From positions 42,364 through 106,363 of the forward strand of contig JAAANX010000083.1 of the NCBI GenBank assembly GCA_009909085.1: a stretch of DNA of 64,000 nucleotides, given 5' to 3'. Each line of letters opens with the position of its first letter. Positions within the stretch are counted from its first letter, which is position 1. The stretch comes from Cyanobacteria bacterium GSL.Bin1 (GTDB taxonomy: Bacteria; Cyanobacteriota; Cyanobacteriia; Cyanobacteriales; Rubidibacteraceae). Made by a program: the position numbers and the translations under genes. The notes below the pieces were generated by a model. It had not been told where the DNA came from and did not search any database. It worked only from the letters and a program-made list of their open reading frames with translations. Below are positions 9,037 through 17,699 of this stretch, one piece after another.

Positions 9037-11496
9037 TCAATTTCTTTTTGCTAACACTGCTAGGAGTTCTGGCAGCAGTTCGAGATGCGCTTCTGAAACC
9101 TTGCCTGTCTCTTTCAACAAATGCCTGATTTGTTGGATGTCAGTTGGTTGGAGATTAGAACCTAAGGGGGTTTGATGCTCAGAGTCAGTTTGTTCAAACC
9201 AGTAGCGCTGTCGCTGAAACGGATAGGTTGGCAATTGCAAACGATGACGGGAATAATCTTGATCAAAACCCGACCAGTTTATAGCAAAGCCACGGATATA
9301 TAATTCTCCTAAACTAGAAAGGAGCCCTTGCCAACTGCCTTGTTCGGGATGGAAGCTACCGAGGGCAAGTTGCCCTTCTGCGATAGTAGTTGGGGGTGAC
9401 CCCATTGCCAACACCACTTGCTCGTTAGCGAAAGCACCAAAAGACGAGGGTTCCGAGGAGTGGAGATGACGACACCAATACTTGGGAGTAGCGATTGCTG
9501 CTGTAATCGGTTCTCCGGTAGCTGGGGAAATGAATGGGATCTGAGGTTGGGTGTAGGTGACGGTTTCTGCTACGTTGTCTCGCGATCGCGCAGACGAATG
9601 CGAATCAAGGCTTGCCATCACCAATTTCAGGGCTGCTTCCAGAGTGAACACCCCCGCGACGGTTGCTGCAACATATTCTCCAACGCCACCCCCCATAACG
9701 GCTTTGGGCTTAATCCCCCAGGAAGCCCATAATTGCGCTAAGCCATACTCAATGGCAAATTGGGTGAGTGGTCGATGTTCAGCATCAACCGATAAAGGGT
9801 TTGCTTGGAGAAGGTCGCCACACTGCGCGATCGCGCTGCGAAAAGTGGGCTGCGTTTGATAGAGTTCCTCTCCGAGAGGCAAAAATTCTGACGGTTCGTC
9901 ATGGGGGAAAAAGAAGATCAGTTGGGGACGCTTTCTCCCCTTAACCTTGCCTTTCCCAACGCCAGCACTGTCTTTTAACCGTTGGTATAATTCCGGGCTA
10001 GATTCAGCAACAACACAAAGCCGATCGTCAAAATGAGTCCGTTTGGTATTCGCGGTAAAGCAAATATCAGCCAAGGAGGCTTCTGGATGAGCGACTAAGA
10101 AATCAGCATACTGTTGTACCATCTCCTGTAACGCCGCATCGCTTTTTGCTGACAGGGTGAGTATCTGTAGCGGACGGTCTTTCGTTGCTGTTTTGCGAAA
10201 GGTCTGTGTTAAAGGGGCTTCTTCTAAAATAAGATGGGCATTTGTCCCGCCAAACCCAAAGGCACTCACCCCAGCCAAACGAGGCTTTTCTCCCCGACAC
10301 CAAGGCTGGAGTGCTGTAGGAATGGCAAACGGTGTGTTTTCTAGAGAAATGTAAGGATTGAGCGTTTCCAGATGGAGGTGAGGGGGAATGGCTTCGTTTT
10401 GTAAGGAGAGAACAACTTTCATCAAAGCCGAAATTCCAGCCGCTGCTTCTAAATGACCGATATTCGTTTTCACTGAACCGATGTAACAAGGTTGATCGGG
10501 TTCGCGACCGTCTTTCAAAACAGTTTGTAAGGCTTTCCACTCAATCGCGTCTCCAACTGCTGTTCCCACGGCATGGGCATCAACATAGCTAATTGCTGAC
10601 GATTCAACATTCGCATTAACTAACGCTTGTCCCATGGTTGTTTGTTGTGCCAGCCCTTTTGGGGCACTCAAACTATTACTCAATCCGTTGTGGCTAACCG
10701 CTGACCCTCTAATTAGCGCGAAAATTTGATCCTGGTCTTTGACTGCATCGGAGAGACGCTTGAGGATAACCACGCCACATCCTTCTCCTCTGATATACCC
10801 ATCAGCACTGGCATCAAAGGTTTTACAGCGACCGTTATTCGCAGATAACATCCCCGTTTGGGAAGAAGAAATCGTCGAATCCGGTGAAAGAATTAAGTTA
10901 ACGCCTCCTGCTAAGCAGAGATTCGATTCCCCACTACGCAGACTCTGACAGGCTAAATGGACGGTCACTAACGACGAAGAACAAGCCGTATCCACTGCCA
11001 TACTCGGACCCCGCAAATCCAGCATATAGGATAAGCGGTTAGCCGTGACACAAGGCGTTGTTCCTGTCCCACTATAAGGACCAATGCAGTCAAAATTCTT
11101 GTACAGCAGGCGATGATAATCGATAGTACATAGACCAATAAATACGCCGGTTGAACTACCTGCTAACTCAGTGGGGACAATCCCAGCGTTTTCCAAGGCT
11201 TCCCAAGCCACTTCTAAAAAGAGTCGCTGTTGAGGATCACAATGTTTAACCTCTTCAGTGGACATCCCAAAAAAATCGGCATCAAAACCATCAACATTTT
11301 CGAGAAAACCGCCCCAACAGGCATTCATTTTACCTGGGGTCTCGGGATCCCGATCATAGAAGTGATCAATATTCCATCTTTCTTGAGGGATGGGCGCGAT
11401 CGCGTCAACCCCATTTTTTAACAGTTGCCAAAAGGCTTCGGGATTTTTCGCTTGGGGAAAACGGCAACCTATGCCTACAATTGCAATCGGTTCCAT
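9037..11496 (-). CDS. Type I polyketide synthase: ketosynthase with degenerate acyltransferase
   Basis: The 819 residues form a KS-AT pair. The KS (1-428) has an intact Cys-His-His set: DTACSSSL (Cys172), DAHAVGT (His308, where most KSs read EAHGTGT) and NIGHLEAAAG (His348). It ends in the usual FGFGGTNAHLILEEAP. The following AT-like region (about 525-775) is clearly broken. The GQG motif is replaced by FFFPHDEP. The catalytic GHSxGE loop reads GGGVGE (602-607), losing both His and Ser. Roughly 80 residues that normally follow the active site are missing before the QPQIPFISPATGEP and YWCRHL segments. The post-AT tail LPTYPFQRQRYWF is present. So condensation chemistry may survive but self-loading with malonyl-CoA should not. 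There is no KR, DH, ER, ACP or TE in cis; carrier proteins are separate genes on both sides. Confidence 0.9.
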   Translation of the reverse strand: MEPIAIVGIGCRFPQAKNPEAFWQLLKNGVDAIAPIPQERWNIDHFYDRDPETPGKMNACWGGFLENVDGFDADFFGMSTEEVKHCDPQQRLFLEVAWEALENAGIVPTELAGSSTGVFIGLCTIDYHRLLYKNFDCIGPYSGTGTTPCVTANRLSYMLDLRGPSMAVDTACSSSLVTVHLACQSLRSGESNLCLAGGVNLILSPDSTISSSQTGMLSANNGRCKTFDASADGYIRGEGCGVVILKRLSDAVKDQDQIFALIRGSAVSHNGLSNSLSAPKGLAQQTTMGQALVNANVESSAISYVDAHAVGTAVGDAIEWKALQTVLKDGREPDQPCYIGSVKTNIGHLEAAAGISALMKVVLSLQNEAIPPHLHLETLNPYISLENTPFAIPTALQPWCRGEKPRLAGVSAFGFGGTNAHLILEEAPLTQTFRKTATKDRPLQILTLSAKSDAALQEMVQQYADFLVAHPEASLADICFTANTKRTHFDDRLCVVAESSPELYQRLKDSAGVGKGKVKGRKRPQLIFFFPHDEPSEFLPLGEELYQTQPTFRSAIAQCGDLLQANPLSVDAEHRPLTQFAIEYGLAQLWASWGIKPKAVMGGGVGEYVAATVAGVFTLEAALKLVMASLDSHSSARSRDNVAETVTYTQPQIPFISPATGEPITAAIATPKYWCRHLHSSEPSSFGAFANEQVVLAMGSPPTTIAEGQLALGSFHPEQGSWQGLLSSLGELYIRGFAINWSGFDQDYSRHRLQLPTYPFQRQRYWFEQTDSEHQTPLGSNLQPTDIQQIRHLLKETGKVSEAHLELLPELLAVLAKRN

Positions 11497-11545
11497 AGAA
11501 TTAAAGATAAATTAATAACAACAGTAACGGGATGGATAGATTGGG

Positions 11546-12961
11546 TTAACCTTCGTGTGCGAGAACCAATTGAGCGAATTGCTTGAAGGTTTGAGTATTG
11601 TTTTGGACAGCTTTCTCAATCGAGCCACCCGCAGCCATAATGCCCATTTCGCGATTCACTGACCATTGGTAATCTAAGCGAGTGAACAATCTTCGCATTA
11701 ATTCGAGAAGACTTTGCTGATATTTCAGTCCCACTTGATAGCCTTCGTGGTCTTGACAGACACATTTTTCCAGCCAATGGAGCGCGTCTTGAGTATCCAT
11801 AGCAAACAGCGGTGATTTCAACAGCTTGTAATAAAAGGTCATCAACATCGGGTCGTCATAAACACAGCGACCGGGCAAAATCCCGGATAAACCGCTCAAT
11901 AGGCTACATTGCATCTTGTAAACGATCAGACCGGAGATCCATTTCTCGTAAGCCGTGGGCTTGGGAAAATCTTTATACATATCTCTGGCAAGGGTTTGAG
12001 AAATGGTGGTATGGAAGGCTTCGTCTAAGAGATGGTAGTAAGAGACCGCTGTGGGAGTGGGAATCGGCTGTCCTTTTTGCGCTAAGTCCCGATAGTATCG
12101 AATATAGGGATATTCTTGATTTTTGAGAATGGCATTAGCTGTATAGCGCAAGGAATAATACTGACACGCCATAAACGGCGACAGTCCCCAATGCACCGTA
12201 AAAAATTTCAACCAGTAACGCGGGGCAATTCTTCCCCCTAATCCATCGGAAGGCGCTGGAATTTCCTTACCCTCTTCTTCTAAATTTTTTAAATACTGAG
12301 AGTAATATTGTTTTTTCCCACCCAGCATTGTTTTCGCGATCGCGCTCAAAAATTTGTCTCGATGTAGCGAGAAGGGGGAACTGCCTCGATTTGCTATAAA
12401 ATAATCCTGCAAAGGCTGAGGCAATAGGCGTTTCAACCAAACTTCATTCCCAGGAAGCGTTTTCTCATAAAGGGAATTGCCTAAAATCGTTTTGCCGACA
12501 AGCGCCATCTTGGTTTTATAGCCAATTCTTTGAAAGGTGCGGATGTGATAGCTTTCTTGTTCGGTTTCAAAATCGAGTTCATCACAAAGGGTTTCATATC
12601 CACCAACTGCTCGAAAGACCCCATTAGTCACCTGATTATAAACACTGGTTGTGGCTTCGCTAACCGCCGTATGATTATAATTACCCACCCAATACAGATG
12701 ATTAAGGGCTCGTTTCTGGGTTTCAGAAGCAGCTTCATAGAGAGGCGTACCATACAGTAAAGAAAGTTCGCGATCGCCCCAGTAATAATCACGATTACTG
12801 GCGTAGTCAAATTCCTTTCCGAGGTCGCTAATTTTCTCTGTGTAGTCTGAGTCAGTGTTGTTATGGAAGGTTTTTGCAATCACCTTTAAATGCTTTGACT
12901 GAGAGATCTCTGGTAGTTGAGATGATTGTTTTTTGGCAGCGATTCTATTTAGAGTTACCAT
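11546..12961 (-). CDS. AurF/CylC-like dimetal-carboxylate oxygenase or halogenase
   Basis: An all-helical protein of 471 residues. Putative metal ligands are Glu102 (SEATT), Glu136 and His139 (EQESYH), and Glu314 and His317 (LDEAFH). This spacing resembles the ferritin-like AurF N-oxygenase family, which also contains the cyanobacterial CylC-type halogenases that chlorinate unactivated carbons of carrier-bound fatty acids. In the cylindrocyclophane pathway the order is FAAL, ACP, halogenase (CylA-CylB-CylC), and the same order is seen here on one strand with gaps of about 50 bp. That synteny favours a fatty-acyl halogenase or hydroxylase over an amine oxidase. The substrate would be the acyl chain on the carrier protein at 13018-13299. 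Family-level call moderate; halogenation itself is inference. Confidence 0.65.
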   Translation of the reverse strand: MVTLNRIAAKKQSSQLPEISQSKHLKVIAKTFHNNTDSDYTEKISDLGKEFDYASNRDYYWGDRELSLLYGTPLYEAASETQKRALNHLYWVGNYNHTAVSEATTSVYNQVTNGVFRAVGGYETLCDELDFETEQESYHIRTFQRIGYKTKMALVGKTILGNSLYEKTLPGNEVWLKRLLPQPLQDYFIANRGSSPFSLHRDKFLSAIAKTMLGGKKQYYSQYLKNLEEEGKEIPAPSDGLGGRIAPRYWLKFFTVHWGLSPFMACQYYSLRYTANAILKNQEYPYIRYYRDLAQKGQPIPTPTAVSYYHLLDEAFHTTISQTLARDMYKDFPKPTAYEKWISGLIVYKMQCSLLSGLSGILPGRCVYDDPMLMTFYYKLLKSPLFAMDTQDALHWLEKCVCQDHEGYQVGLKYQQSLLELMRRLFTRLDYQWSVNREMGIMAAGGSIEKAVQNNTQTFKQFAQLVLAHEG

Positions 12962-13017
12962 AATTGTTTCTGGCTCAGTTTCATTGTCACTTCAGTTTCA
13001 GTTACCCTGACTAATGC

Positions 13018-13299
13018 TTAGGAATTTGGCTCACTTAAATGTTGAACCAACGCCTCAACCGTGGGATAGTCATAGAGCAAAGTGGGATCGAGCTCTATTG
13101 ATAGCCACTCTTCCAAATCACCGGTCAAGCCCACGGCAACGGAAGAATCTAAACCATAGCGATCAAAAGGAATAGTAATATCCACTTCTTCCGGTTCTAC
13201 TTCCAATAAGTCTGCTAAATAAGCAACAATCCAATCTTGAATTTCTACCGGCGTGGGGAAGTTTTTTGGCTCTGTTTTATTAACTACGAGATGATTCAT
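13018..13299 (-). CDS. Acyl carrier protein, FAAL partner
   Basis: A 93-residue carrier protein with the phosphopantetheine Ser in DRYGLDSSVAVGL (Ser53). The helix after it (LTGDLEEWLSIELDPTLLYDYPT) is the type found in carrier proteins that accept acyl chains from fatty acyl-AMP ligases. It starts 51 bp after the FAAL stop on the same strand, and the next gene is the dimetal enzyme. This mirrors CylB-like proteins, which hold the fatty acid while it is oxidised or halogenated. The N-terminal 15 residues are a flexible extension. Confident as a carrier protein; partner assignment follows from gene order. Confidence 0.88.
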   Translation of the reverse strand: MNHLVVNKTEPKNFPTPVEIQDWIVAYLADLLEVEPEEVDITIPFDRYGLDSSVAVGLTGDLEEWLSIELDPTLLYDYPTVEALVQHLSEPNS

Positions 13300-13350
13300 G
13301 GTTTTTATTTAAGTCATAAAAGGGTTTTAATTTAAGTTCCTTGCGTCTCC

Positions 13351-15201
13351 TTAAAAGTTGGCTTTTGACGCCGATTTAACAGTTTGCAGTTGCGTAAAAA
13401 CGGATTCTACATCGGTTTGAAGCTGCATAAATTTCGCTTTATTGCGGGGATTTTCGCTCCAGTCGTCAATCACATTGAGACTGCCCTTGAGAAAATGGTC
13501 GCGACAAGCCGAACGCTGAATTTTTCCACTAGAGGTGGTGGGAATACTATAGGGTTTGACCAAAACGATCGCGTAAAAGGGAAGATTGTATTCTGCACTC
13601 ACCACTTGGCGAATATTACCGATGACCTCTGCCACATCCAGCTGGCGTAAATAACTCCGTTGCACTTCCTGAACCACCACCAGTCGTTCTGAGTTTCTGA
13701 CTTCGATGGAAAAGGCAGCGCTCGCATTAGGGCGTAAAGCGGGGTGGCTCGTTTGAACCGTAAACTCGATGTCTTGAGGGTAATAATTTTGTCCGCCAAT
13801 GATAATCACATCTTTTAGTCTGCCGGTGATAAATAATTCCCCACTTTGTAAAAAGCCTAAATCTCCGGTCCGTAAGAAGGGACCTTCCCCTGACTCTGAA
13901 AGATAAGCCTGGAAAGTTTTCTGGGTTTGTTCGGGTTGATTCCAGTAACCTTGAGCAACGCTCGCTCCTTTGATCCAGATTTCTCCCACTTGGTTGTCAC
14001 TCAAAGGATTGAGGGTCTGAGGATCAACAATTTTAACTTGCTGATCTCCTAAACTTTGACCACAACTCACCAGTTGATAGCTATCTTGATCATCTTTTCC
14101 CATCACGACTTGGTGATTTTGCAGAGAGGAGGCTTTTACGCTTTGCACCACAGGAGTACTAGTAACAGCCCCTCCTGAAACCATAAGCGTTGTTTCTGCC
14201 ATGCCGTAGCAGGGGTAAAATGCTTCTGGTCGCAAACCGCAGCTAGCGAAGGTCGCTGCCATTTTTTCGAGAGTCGCAGCTCGCACCGGTTCTGCCCCGG
14301 TAAAGGCGACTTGCCAACAACTTAAATCCAGGTTAGCTAGTTTTTCTGGGGTGGCTTTGCGACAGAGGAGATCATAGGCAAAGTTCGGTGCGCCACTGGT
14401 GGTTCCCCGATAGTGCGAAATCGCTTGTAACCAACGCCAAGGCTGCTGCAAAAAGTCCATGGGAGACATGAGAAAAACCGGAAAACCGCCATATAAAGGC
14501 TGTAAAATGCCACCGATTAAGCCCATGTCATGGTAAGGGGGTAGCCAAATCACGCCCCGACTTTCCGGGGTATGCCCAAAGCCTTGATAAATCAGCTCCA
14601 AATTATGCAGCAAATTACCATGACTGACCATGACCCCCTTTGGCGTTCCCGTAGAACCCGAAGTATATTGCAGAAAGGCTAAATCATCAGGTGTTAAAGG
14701 ACGTGGTTGGTATTCACTCGCCAAAGCACTATCCATCTGATCAGTGACCAACCAGTGCATCTTGGCTAAATCGGGGGCCTGAGCAATTTGATGCGCCATG
14801 CTGTCTTGCAAAGTTTTTGTGGTCAAGGCAACAGTGGCTTGGCAATCTTTGACAATAGCTTGTAACCTTGTCGATTTTTGATTTCGACGCAGAGGATAAG
14901 CGGGAACAGCAATCACAGAGGCATACAAGCAACCAAAGAAACCGGCAATAAAGTCGAGTCCGGGTGGATAGACGAGTAAGGCGGTCTGACCCGCTACACC
15001 CAAGGCTTGCAAGTTTGCCGCGATCGCGCGGGCTTGTCGATCTAATTGTTGATAAGTGAGCTGGGCAAGTTCTGTATTGCCACGGGCAATAAATGTATAA
15101 TTTTTCTGCGAAGGCTGATTGCGCGATCGCGCTAATAAAAGATCGACTAAAGAAGCCCACTTTTCTGTCACATCACAAGAGACATGAGAATAATTAAGCA
15201 T
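13351..15201 (-). CDS. Fatty acyl-AMP ligase (FAAL)
   Basis: An ANL-superfamily enzyme that activates a free fatty acid with ATP and passes it to a carrier protein rather than to CoA. Visible motifs are the P-loop YTSGSTGTPKGVMVSHGN, YHDMGLIGG (typical of FAALs), CYGMAETTLMVSGG, RTGDLGFL, and ITGRLKDVIIIGGQNYYPQDIE; the C-terminal Lys is in TSSGKIQR. The FAAL-type insertion that blocks CoA binding is consistent with the length. I place the start at an ATG at 15201 (616 residues); a GTG at 15264 would add 21 atypical residues. Neither has a clear ribosome site. It is the first gene of the operon, with over 500 bases of non-coding DNA upstream, so promoter control should lie there. Confidence 0.92.
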   Translation of the reverse strand: MLNYSHVSCDVTEKWASLVDLLLARSRNQPSQKNYTFIARGNTELAQLTYQQLDRQARAIAANLQALGVAGQTALLVYPPGLDFIAGFFGCLYASVIAVPAYPLRRNQKSTRLQAIVKDCQATVALTTKTLQDSMAHQIAQAPDLAKMHWLVTDQMDSALASEYQPRPLTPDDLAFLQYTSGSTGTPKGVMVSHGNLLHNLELIYQGFGHTPESRGVIWLPPYHDMGLIGGILQPLYGGFPVFLMSPMDFLQQPWRWLQAISHYRGTTSGAPNFAYDLLCRKATPEKLANLDLSCWQVAFTGAEPVRAATLEKMAATFASCGLRPEAFYPCYGMAETTLMVSGGAVTSTPVVQSVKASSLQNHQVVMGKDDQDSYQLVSCGQSLGDQQVKIVDPQTLNPLSDNQVGEIWIKGASVAQGYWNQPEQTQKTFQAYLSESGEGPFLRTGDLGFLQSGELFITGRLKDVIIIGGQNYYPQDIEFTVQTSHPALRPNASAAFSIEVRNSERLVVVQEVQRSYLRQLDVAEVIGNIRQVVSAEYNLPFYAIVLVKPYSIPTTSSGKIQRSACRDHFLKGSLNVIDDWSENPRNKAKFMQLQTDVESVFTQLQTVKSASKANF

Positions 15202-15723
15202 AGCGTTACTAAAATTGTTTCTGTACAACAGCCCCAGTTCTACTGAACTGCCAATACATAGCACTCACTAGGGGAAGTCGAGATGGAAACTGTTGTCGCT
15301 TTCTAGGCTAGCTACTACATAGTCAATTCCCACGAATAGAAAAAGTGACAAATAGACGTAGACAATTTGAAAAAAATATGCGATCATAAAAAGTATGCCC
15401 TCGATTTTTAAATATAAAGCACTTAAGAGTCAGGGTTAAGGGAGATAGATTGTAGGTTAGCGTCTGTCAATCTATCTCTCAGCGTATTTTTTTAGCCCAG
15501 TATCTCTGTAGTTCTCAATCTAGTAAGAACTAGTTTCCTAAGAAGATTCCTGCAGACTTAGAAACCTAAAAAAGGATTTCGTTAGCAAAACTACCGAGAA
15601 AACCAAATTGTTTAGGTTTAGGAGAACCACTTAAGGGACTGAGGTACTTAGGTATGTATTATTACACAGATTGGAAGACTTGTAAACCAATCTCTATTAA
15701 ATAAAATTAATATTTACTTTTAT
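15202..15723. promoter_or_regulatory. Upstream region of the lipoglycoside operon
   Basis: About 520 bases, AT-rich and without a credible gene. It should carry the promoter of the minus-strand FAAL operon. The only strong structure is the inverted repeat at 15442-15478. Stretches of T and A (around 15365-15420 and 15680-15730) offer several possible -10 boxes, but I cannot single out one with a matching -35. Confidence 0.4.
15442..15478. repeat. Perfect 11-bp inverted repeat upstream of the FAAL operon
   Basis: GAGATAGATTG at 15442-15452 is repeated in reverse as CAATCTATCTC at 15468-15478 with a 15-base spacer. A run of seven T begins about nine bases beyond the right arm. It could be an operator bound by a dimeric regulator, about 240 bases ahead of the FAAL start. 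It could also act as a weak terminator for plus-strand transcripts, but no plus-strand gene lies to its left. Confidence 0.45.
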
Positions 15724-15924
15724 TTAAAATCGTATTTCCTTATAATCGCTGCAACAAGCAGCAAGGCGGTAGCCAGGAATTTGACTGTCTGAGAACACCT
15801 CCTCACCCAGAGCGTCTGCTAAGAATTGGGCTGCTTTCAAACTGCGGGGAACACAGGTAATCCAAGGTAATTTGCCCAATTGTTGAAGATTTGGGGCGCG
15901 CTTTGAGGGCACGATCAGCGACAT
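15724..15924 (-). CDS. Small hypothetical protein, 66 residues
   Basis: An ATG-started frame 21 bases downstream of the Uma2 gene on the same strand. The product has a hydrophobic middle (NLQQLGKLPWITCVPRSL), then an Ala/Leu-rich helix (KAAQFLADALGEE) and a C-terminal pair of Cys. I recognise no family. It may be a remnant of a longer gene, since it resembles an internal piece of a globular protein rather than a complete small protein. Being close behind Uma2, it could be co-transcribed. Low confidence that it is functional. Confidence 0.35.
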   Translation of the reverse strand: MSLIVPSKRAPNLQQLGKLPWITCVPRSLKAAQFLADALGEEVFSDSQIPGYRLAACCSDYKEIRF

Positions 15925-15945
15925 AGATGCCGACCTACTTAGCCT

Positions 15946-16566
15946 TTATTGACCGGCTTGGAAAACTTGTTTAGCTGTGAGATTAAGCCTCGAAAAAGTA
16001 GGCGAAACAATAAGATCATCTCCTCGAAATTGGCTGACTTGATATTCTCCCTCAATCAATTGATAAACAGATACTGTGGGTTGTTTCGGGTTTCCTAAAA
16101 AATTGCGTCCTCCCAATGCCGCATAATCAACAATCCAATATTCAAAAATCCCCACTTCTTCATAATCGGCTCTCTTTTTGAAATAGTCATCGCGCCAGTT
16201 TGTGCTGATGACTTCAACAATGAGTTTGACAGAGTGAGCCTTTTCAATAATGGATTCTTTTTCCCAACGCGGTTCTGCTATCGTTGCCTCTTGATCCAGG
16301 ACGATAATATCAGGTTCATACCCAGATTTTCCGTTGCTGGATTTGACAATTGACTCTCTGGGAATTGTCCAAAGTCCTCGCTTCCCCATTTGGACAATGG
16401 TAAGAATTAATTCTTCTATGAGAAAGCCGGTTACATTGGAATGTCTCCCAGTCGGTTTTGGCATTGCAACAATTGTCCCATCGTGGAGTTCGTAGCGTTG
16501 ACTTGTGTTGGGATACCACGCAATGAAGTCTTCAAAAGTAACAGTTTGAGTGAAAGATTGAATCAT
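15946..16566 (-). CDS. Uma2 family (DUF820) restriction-endonuclease-like protein
   Basis: A 206-residue protein of the PD-(D/E)XK-fold Uma2 family, greatly expanded in cyanobacteria and of unknown cellular role. Characteristic features are the opening TFEDFIAWYPNTSQRYELHDG, the SGYEPDIIVLD strand, LIVEVISTNWRDDYFKKRADY (the E-V-x-S and K-x-x-x-Y core) and GIFEYWIVDY. The putative metal-binding residues are Asp in PDIIV and Glu in VEVIS. It overlaps the NUDIX gene by an ATGA, so the two are translated together. Many copies exist per genome and mobile association is common; nothing else here suggests a specific target. Confidence 0.88.
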   Translation of the reverse strand: MIQSFTQTVTFEDFIAWYPNTSQRYELHDGTIVAMPKPTGRHSNVTGFLIEELILTIVQMGKRGLWTIPRESIVKSSNGKSGYEPDIIVLDQEATIAEPRWEKESIIEKAHSVKLIVEVISTNWRDDYFKKRADYEEVGIFEYWIVDYAALGGRNFLGNPKQPTVSVYQLIEGEYQVSQFRGDDLIVSPTFSRLNLTAKQVFQAGQ

Positions 16567-17126
16567 AGATTTTTTGAATGGGGATCAAGAAACGGACGGG
16601 CAAGATAATAACTGGTAATTGATTTCGCATCTAAATTGGAATTGCCGCTATGAATTAATTGTTCTAATTCTTCGGGCGTGTAAAGCACCACTTCAATATC
16701 TTCATCTTCATCTTGTGCTGGTGGCGTTTCTAGCTTTTCTAAATCCGTCGCTAAAAATGTATAGATGTATTCATCAGAATAACCCGGTGCGAGAGCAAAT
16801 TTGCCTAAATCTCGCCATTGTTTGGCGTGATAGCCGATTTCTTCCTTAATTTCCCGTTGAATCGTTGCTGCTGGGGATTCATCAATTTCTACCGTTCCTG
16901 CGGGAAATTCTAACAAGCGTTGTTGAAGAGGAATGCGATATTGATCCACTAACACTAATTTTCCTTCTGGTGTGACCGGAACTGCTAGCGCCCCGCCCGG
17001 ATGACGGATACATTCCCATTCCCCTTCCACACCATTAGCAAGCCGGAGATGGCTGACTTCAAAACGAAACTTACGCCCTTGGTATTGGAGACGTTCTTTA
17101 AGCAGTTGGGGAGTGGAATCATTCAT
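16563..17126 (-). CDS. NUDIX hydrolase, ADP-ribose pyrophosphatase-like
   Basis: A 187-residue NUDIX enzyme. The NUDIX box runs from GTVEIDESP to REIKEEIGY (G-x5-E-x7-REUxEExGU), which binds Mg2+ and cleaves a nucleoside diphosphate linked to X. The upstream strand order (LVDQYRIPLQQRLLEFPAG) is typical of ADP-ribose or ADP-sugar pyrophosphatases, so the probable job is clearing ADP-ribose to AMP and ribose-5-phosphate in the cytoplasm. It lies 12 bp after folK and overlaps the Uma2 start by four bases, forming a minus-strand folK-nudix-uma2 unit. Substrate preference is inferred from family. Confidence 0.88.
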   Translation of the reverse strand: MNDSTPQLLKERLQYQGRKFRFEVSHLRLANGVEGEWECIRHPGGALAVPVTPEGKLVLVDQYRIPLQQRLLEFPAGTVEIDESPAATIQREIKEEIGYHAKQWRDLGKFALAPGYSDEYIYTFLATDLEKLETPPAQDEDEDIEVVLYTPEELEQLIHSGNSNLDAKSITSYYLARPFLDPHSKNL

Positions 17127-17138
17127 AGCGATTAAAAA

Positions 17139-17633
17139 TTAAAGTTTTTGTAAGATACCGGAACAGTCGATACTTTGTTTTAATTGCGCGATCGCGCTGC
17201 CAGTAACCGGATCAATCCAGTTCGGGGCGATTTCAGCTAAAGGCACTAAAACAAAGGCCCGTTCTCTCATCCGTGGATGAGGAATTTGTAAGTGTTCTGT
17301 TGCCAACACCTGATCATCATATAAAAGGATATCTAAATCAAGGGTGCGCGCCCCCCAACGTTCCTGGCGCACCCGCCCAAATTCATTTTCAATCTTGAGT
17401 AAGGTGGCTAAGAGATCGCCAGGGGATAAGCTAGTGGTTAAGAGGGCACAGCCATTGAGATAGTTCGGCTGTTCCGGTCCTACAGGAAGGGTTTCGTACC
17501 AGCTGGAAACAGCACTGACGCTCACCTCAGAATGAGTATCTAACTGTTGAATGGCTTGTTCAAGAATCTGTTGTGACTCTCCTAAATTACTCCCTAGCGC
17601 GATCGCGCACTGGACTTTTTCCCTTGTACTCAT
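17139..17633 (-). CDS. folK: 2-amino-4-hydroxy-6-hydroxymethyldihydropteridine pyrophosphokinase
   Basis: HPPK transfers pyrophosphate from ATP to 6-hydroxymethyl-dihydropterin in folate synthesis. Signature motifs are ALGSNLG at the N terminus, the R-x-x-R-W-G-A-R-T-L-D-L-D-I-L-L-Y segment (RWGARTLDLDILLYDD) and IPHPRMRERAFVLVPL. The length (164 residues from the ATG at 17633) is normal. An in-frame TTG at 17648 would add five residues but is less likely. It is the first gene of the minus-strand unit with NUDIX and Uma2. The opposite-strand flavoprotein begins 66 bp away, so the two share a divergent promoter region. Confidence 0.93.
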   Translation of the reverse strand: MSTREKVQCAIALGSNLGESQQILEQAIQQLDTHSEVSVSAVSSWYETLPVGPEQPNYLNGCALLTTSLSPGDLLATLLKIENEFGRVRQERWGARTLDLDILLYDDQVLATEHLQIPHPRMRERAFVLVPLAEIAPNWIDPVTGSAIAQLKQSIDCSGILQKL

Positions 17634-17699
17634 AAAAAATTCAGTCAAGATTTAAAAATCTAAGAAACAATAGAAACTGTCGTCTTCAAGTTATTGCTC

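Noticed and set aside
9418..9859. Plus-strand frames of 100 residues across the AT region, taken as a possible second gene
   Set aside because: No start context or family match; they lie opposite the AT-like domain which still shows late AT motifs.
15442..15490. Rho-independent terminator formed by the inverted repeat and nearby T-run
   Set aside because: The stem is AT-rich, the T-run is nine bases away and no plus-strand gene lies to the left; an operator is likelier.
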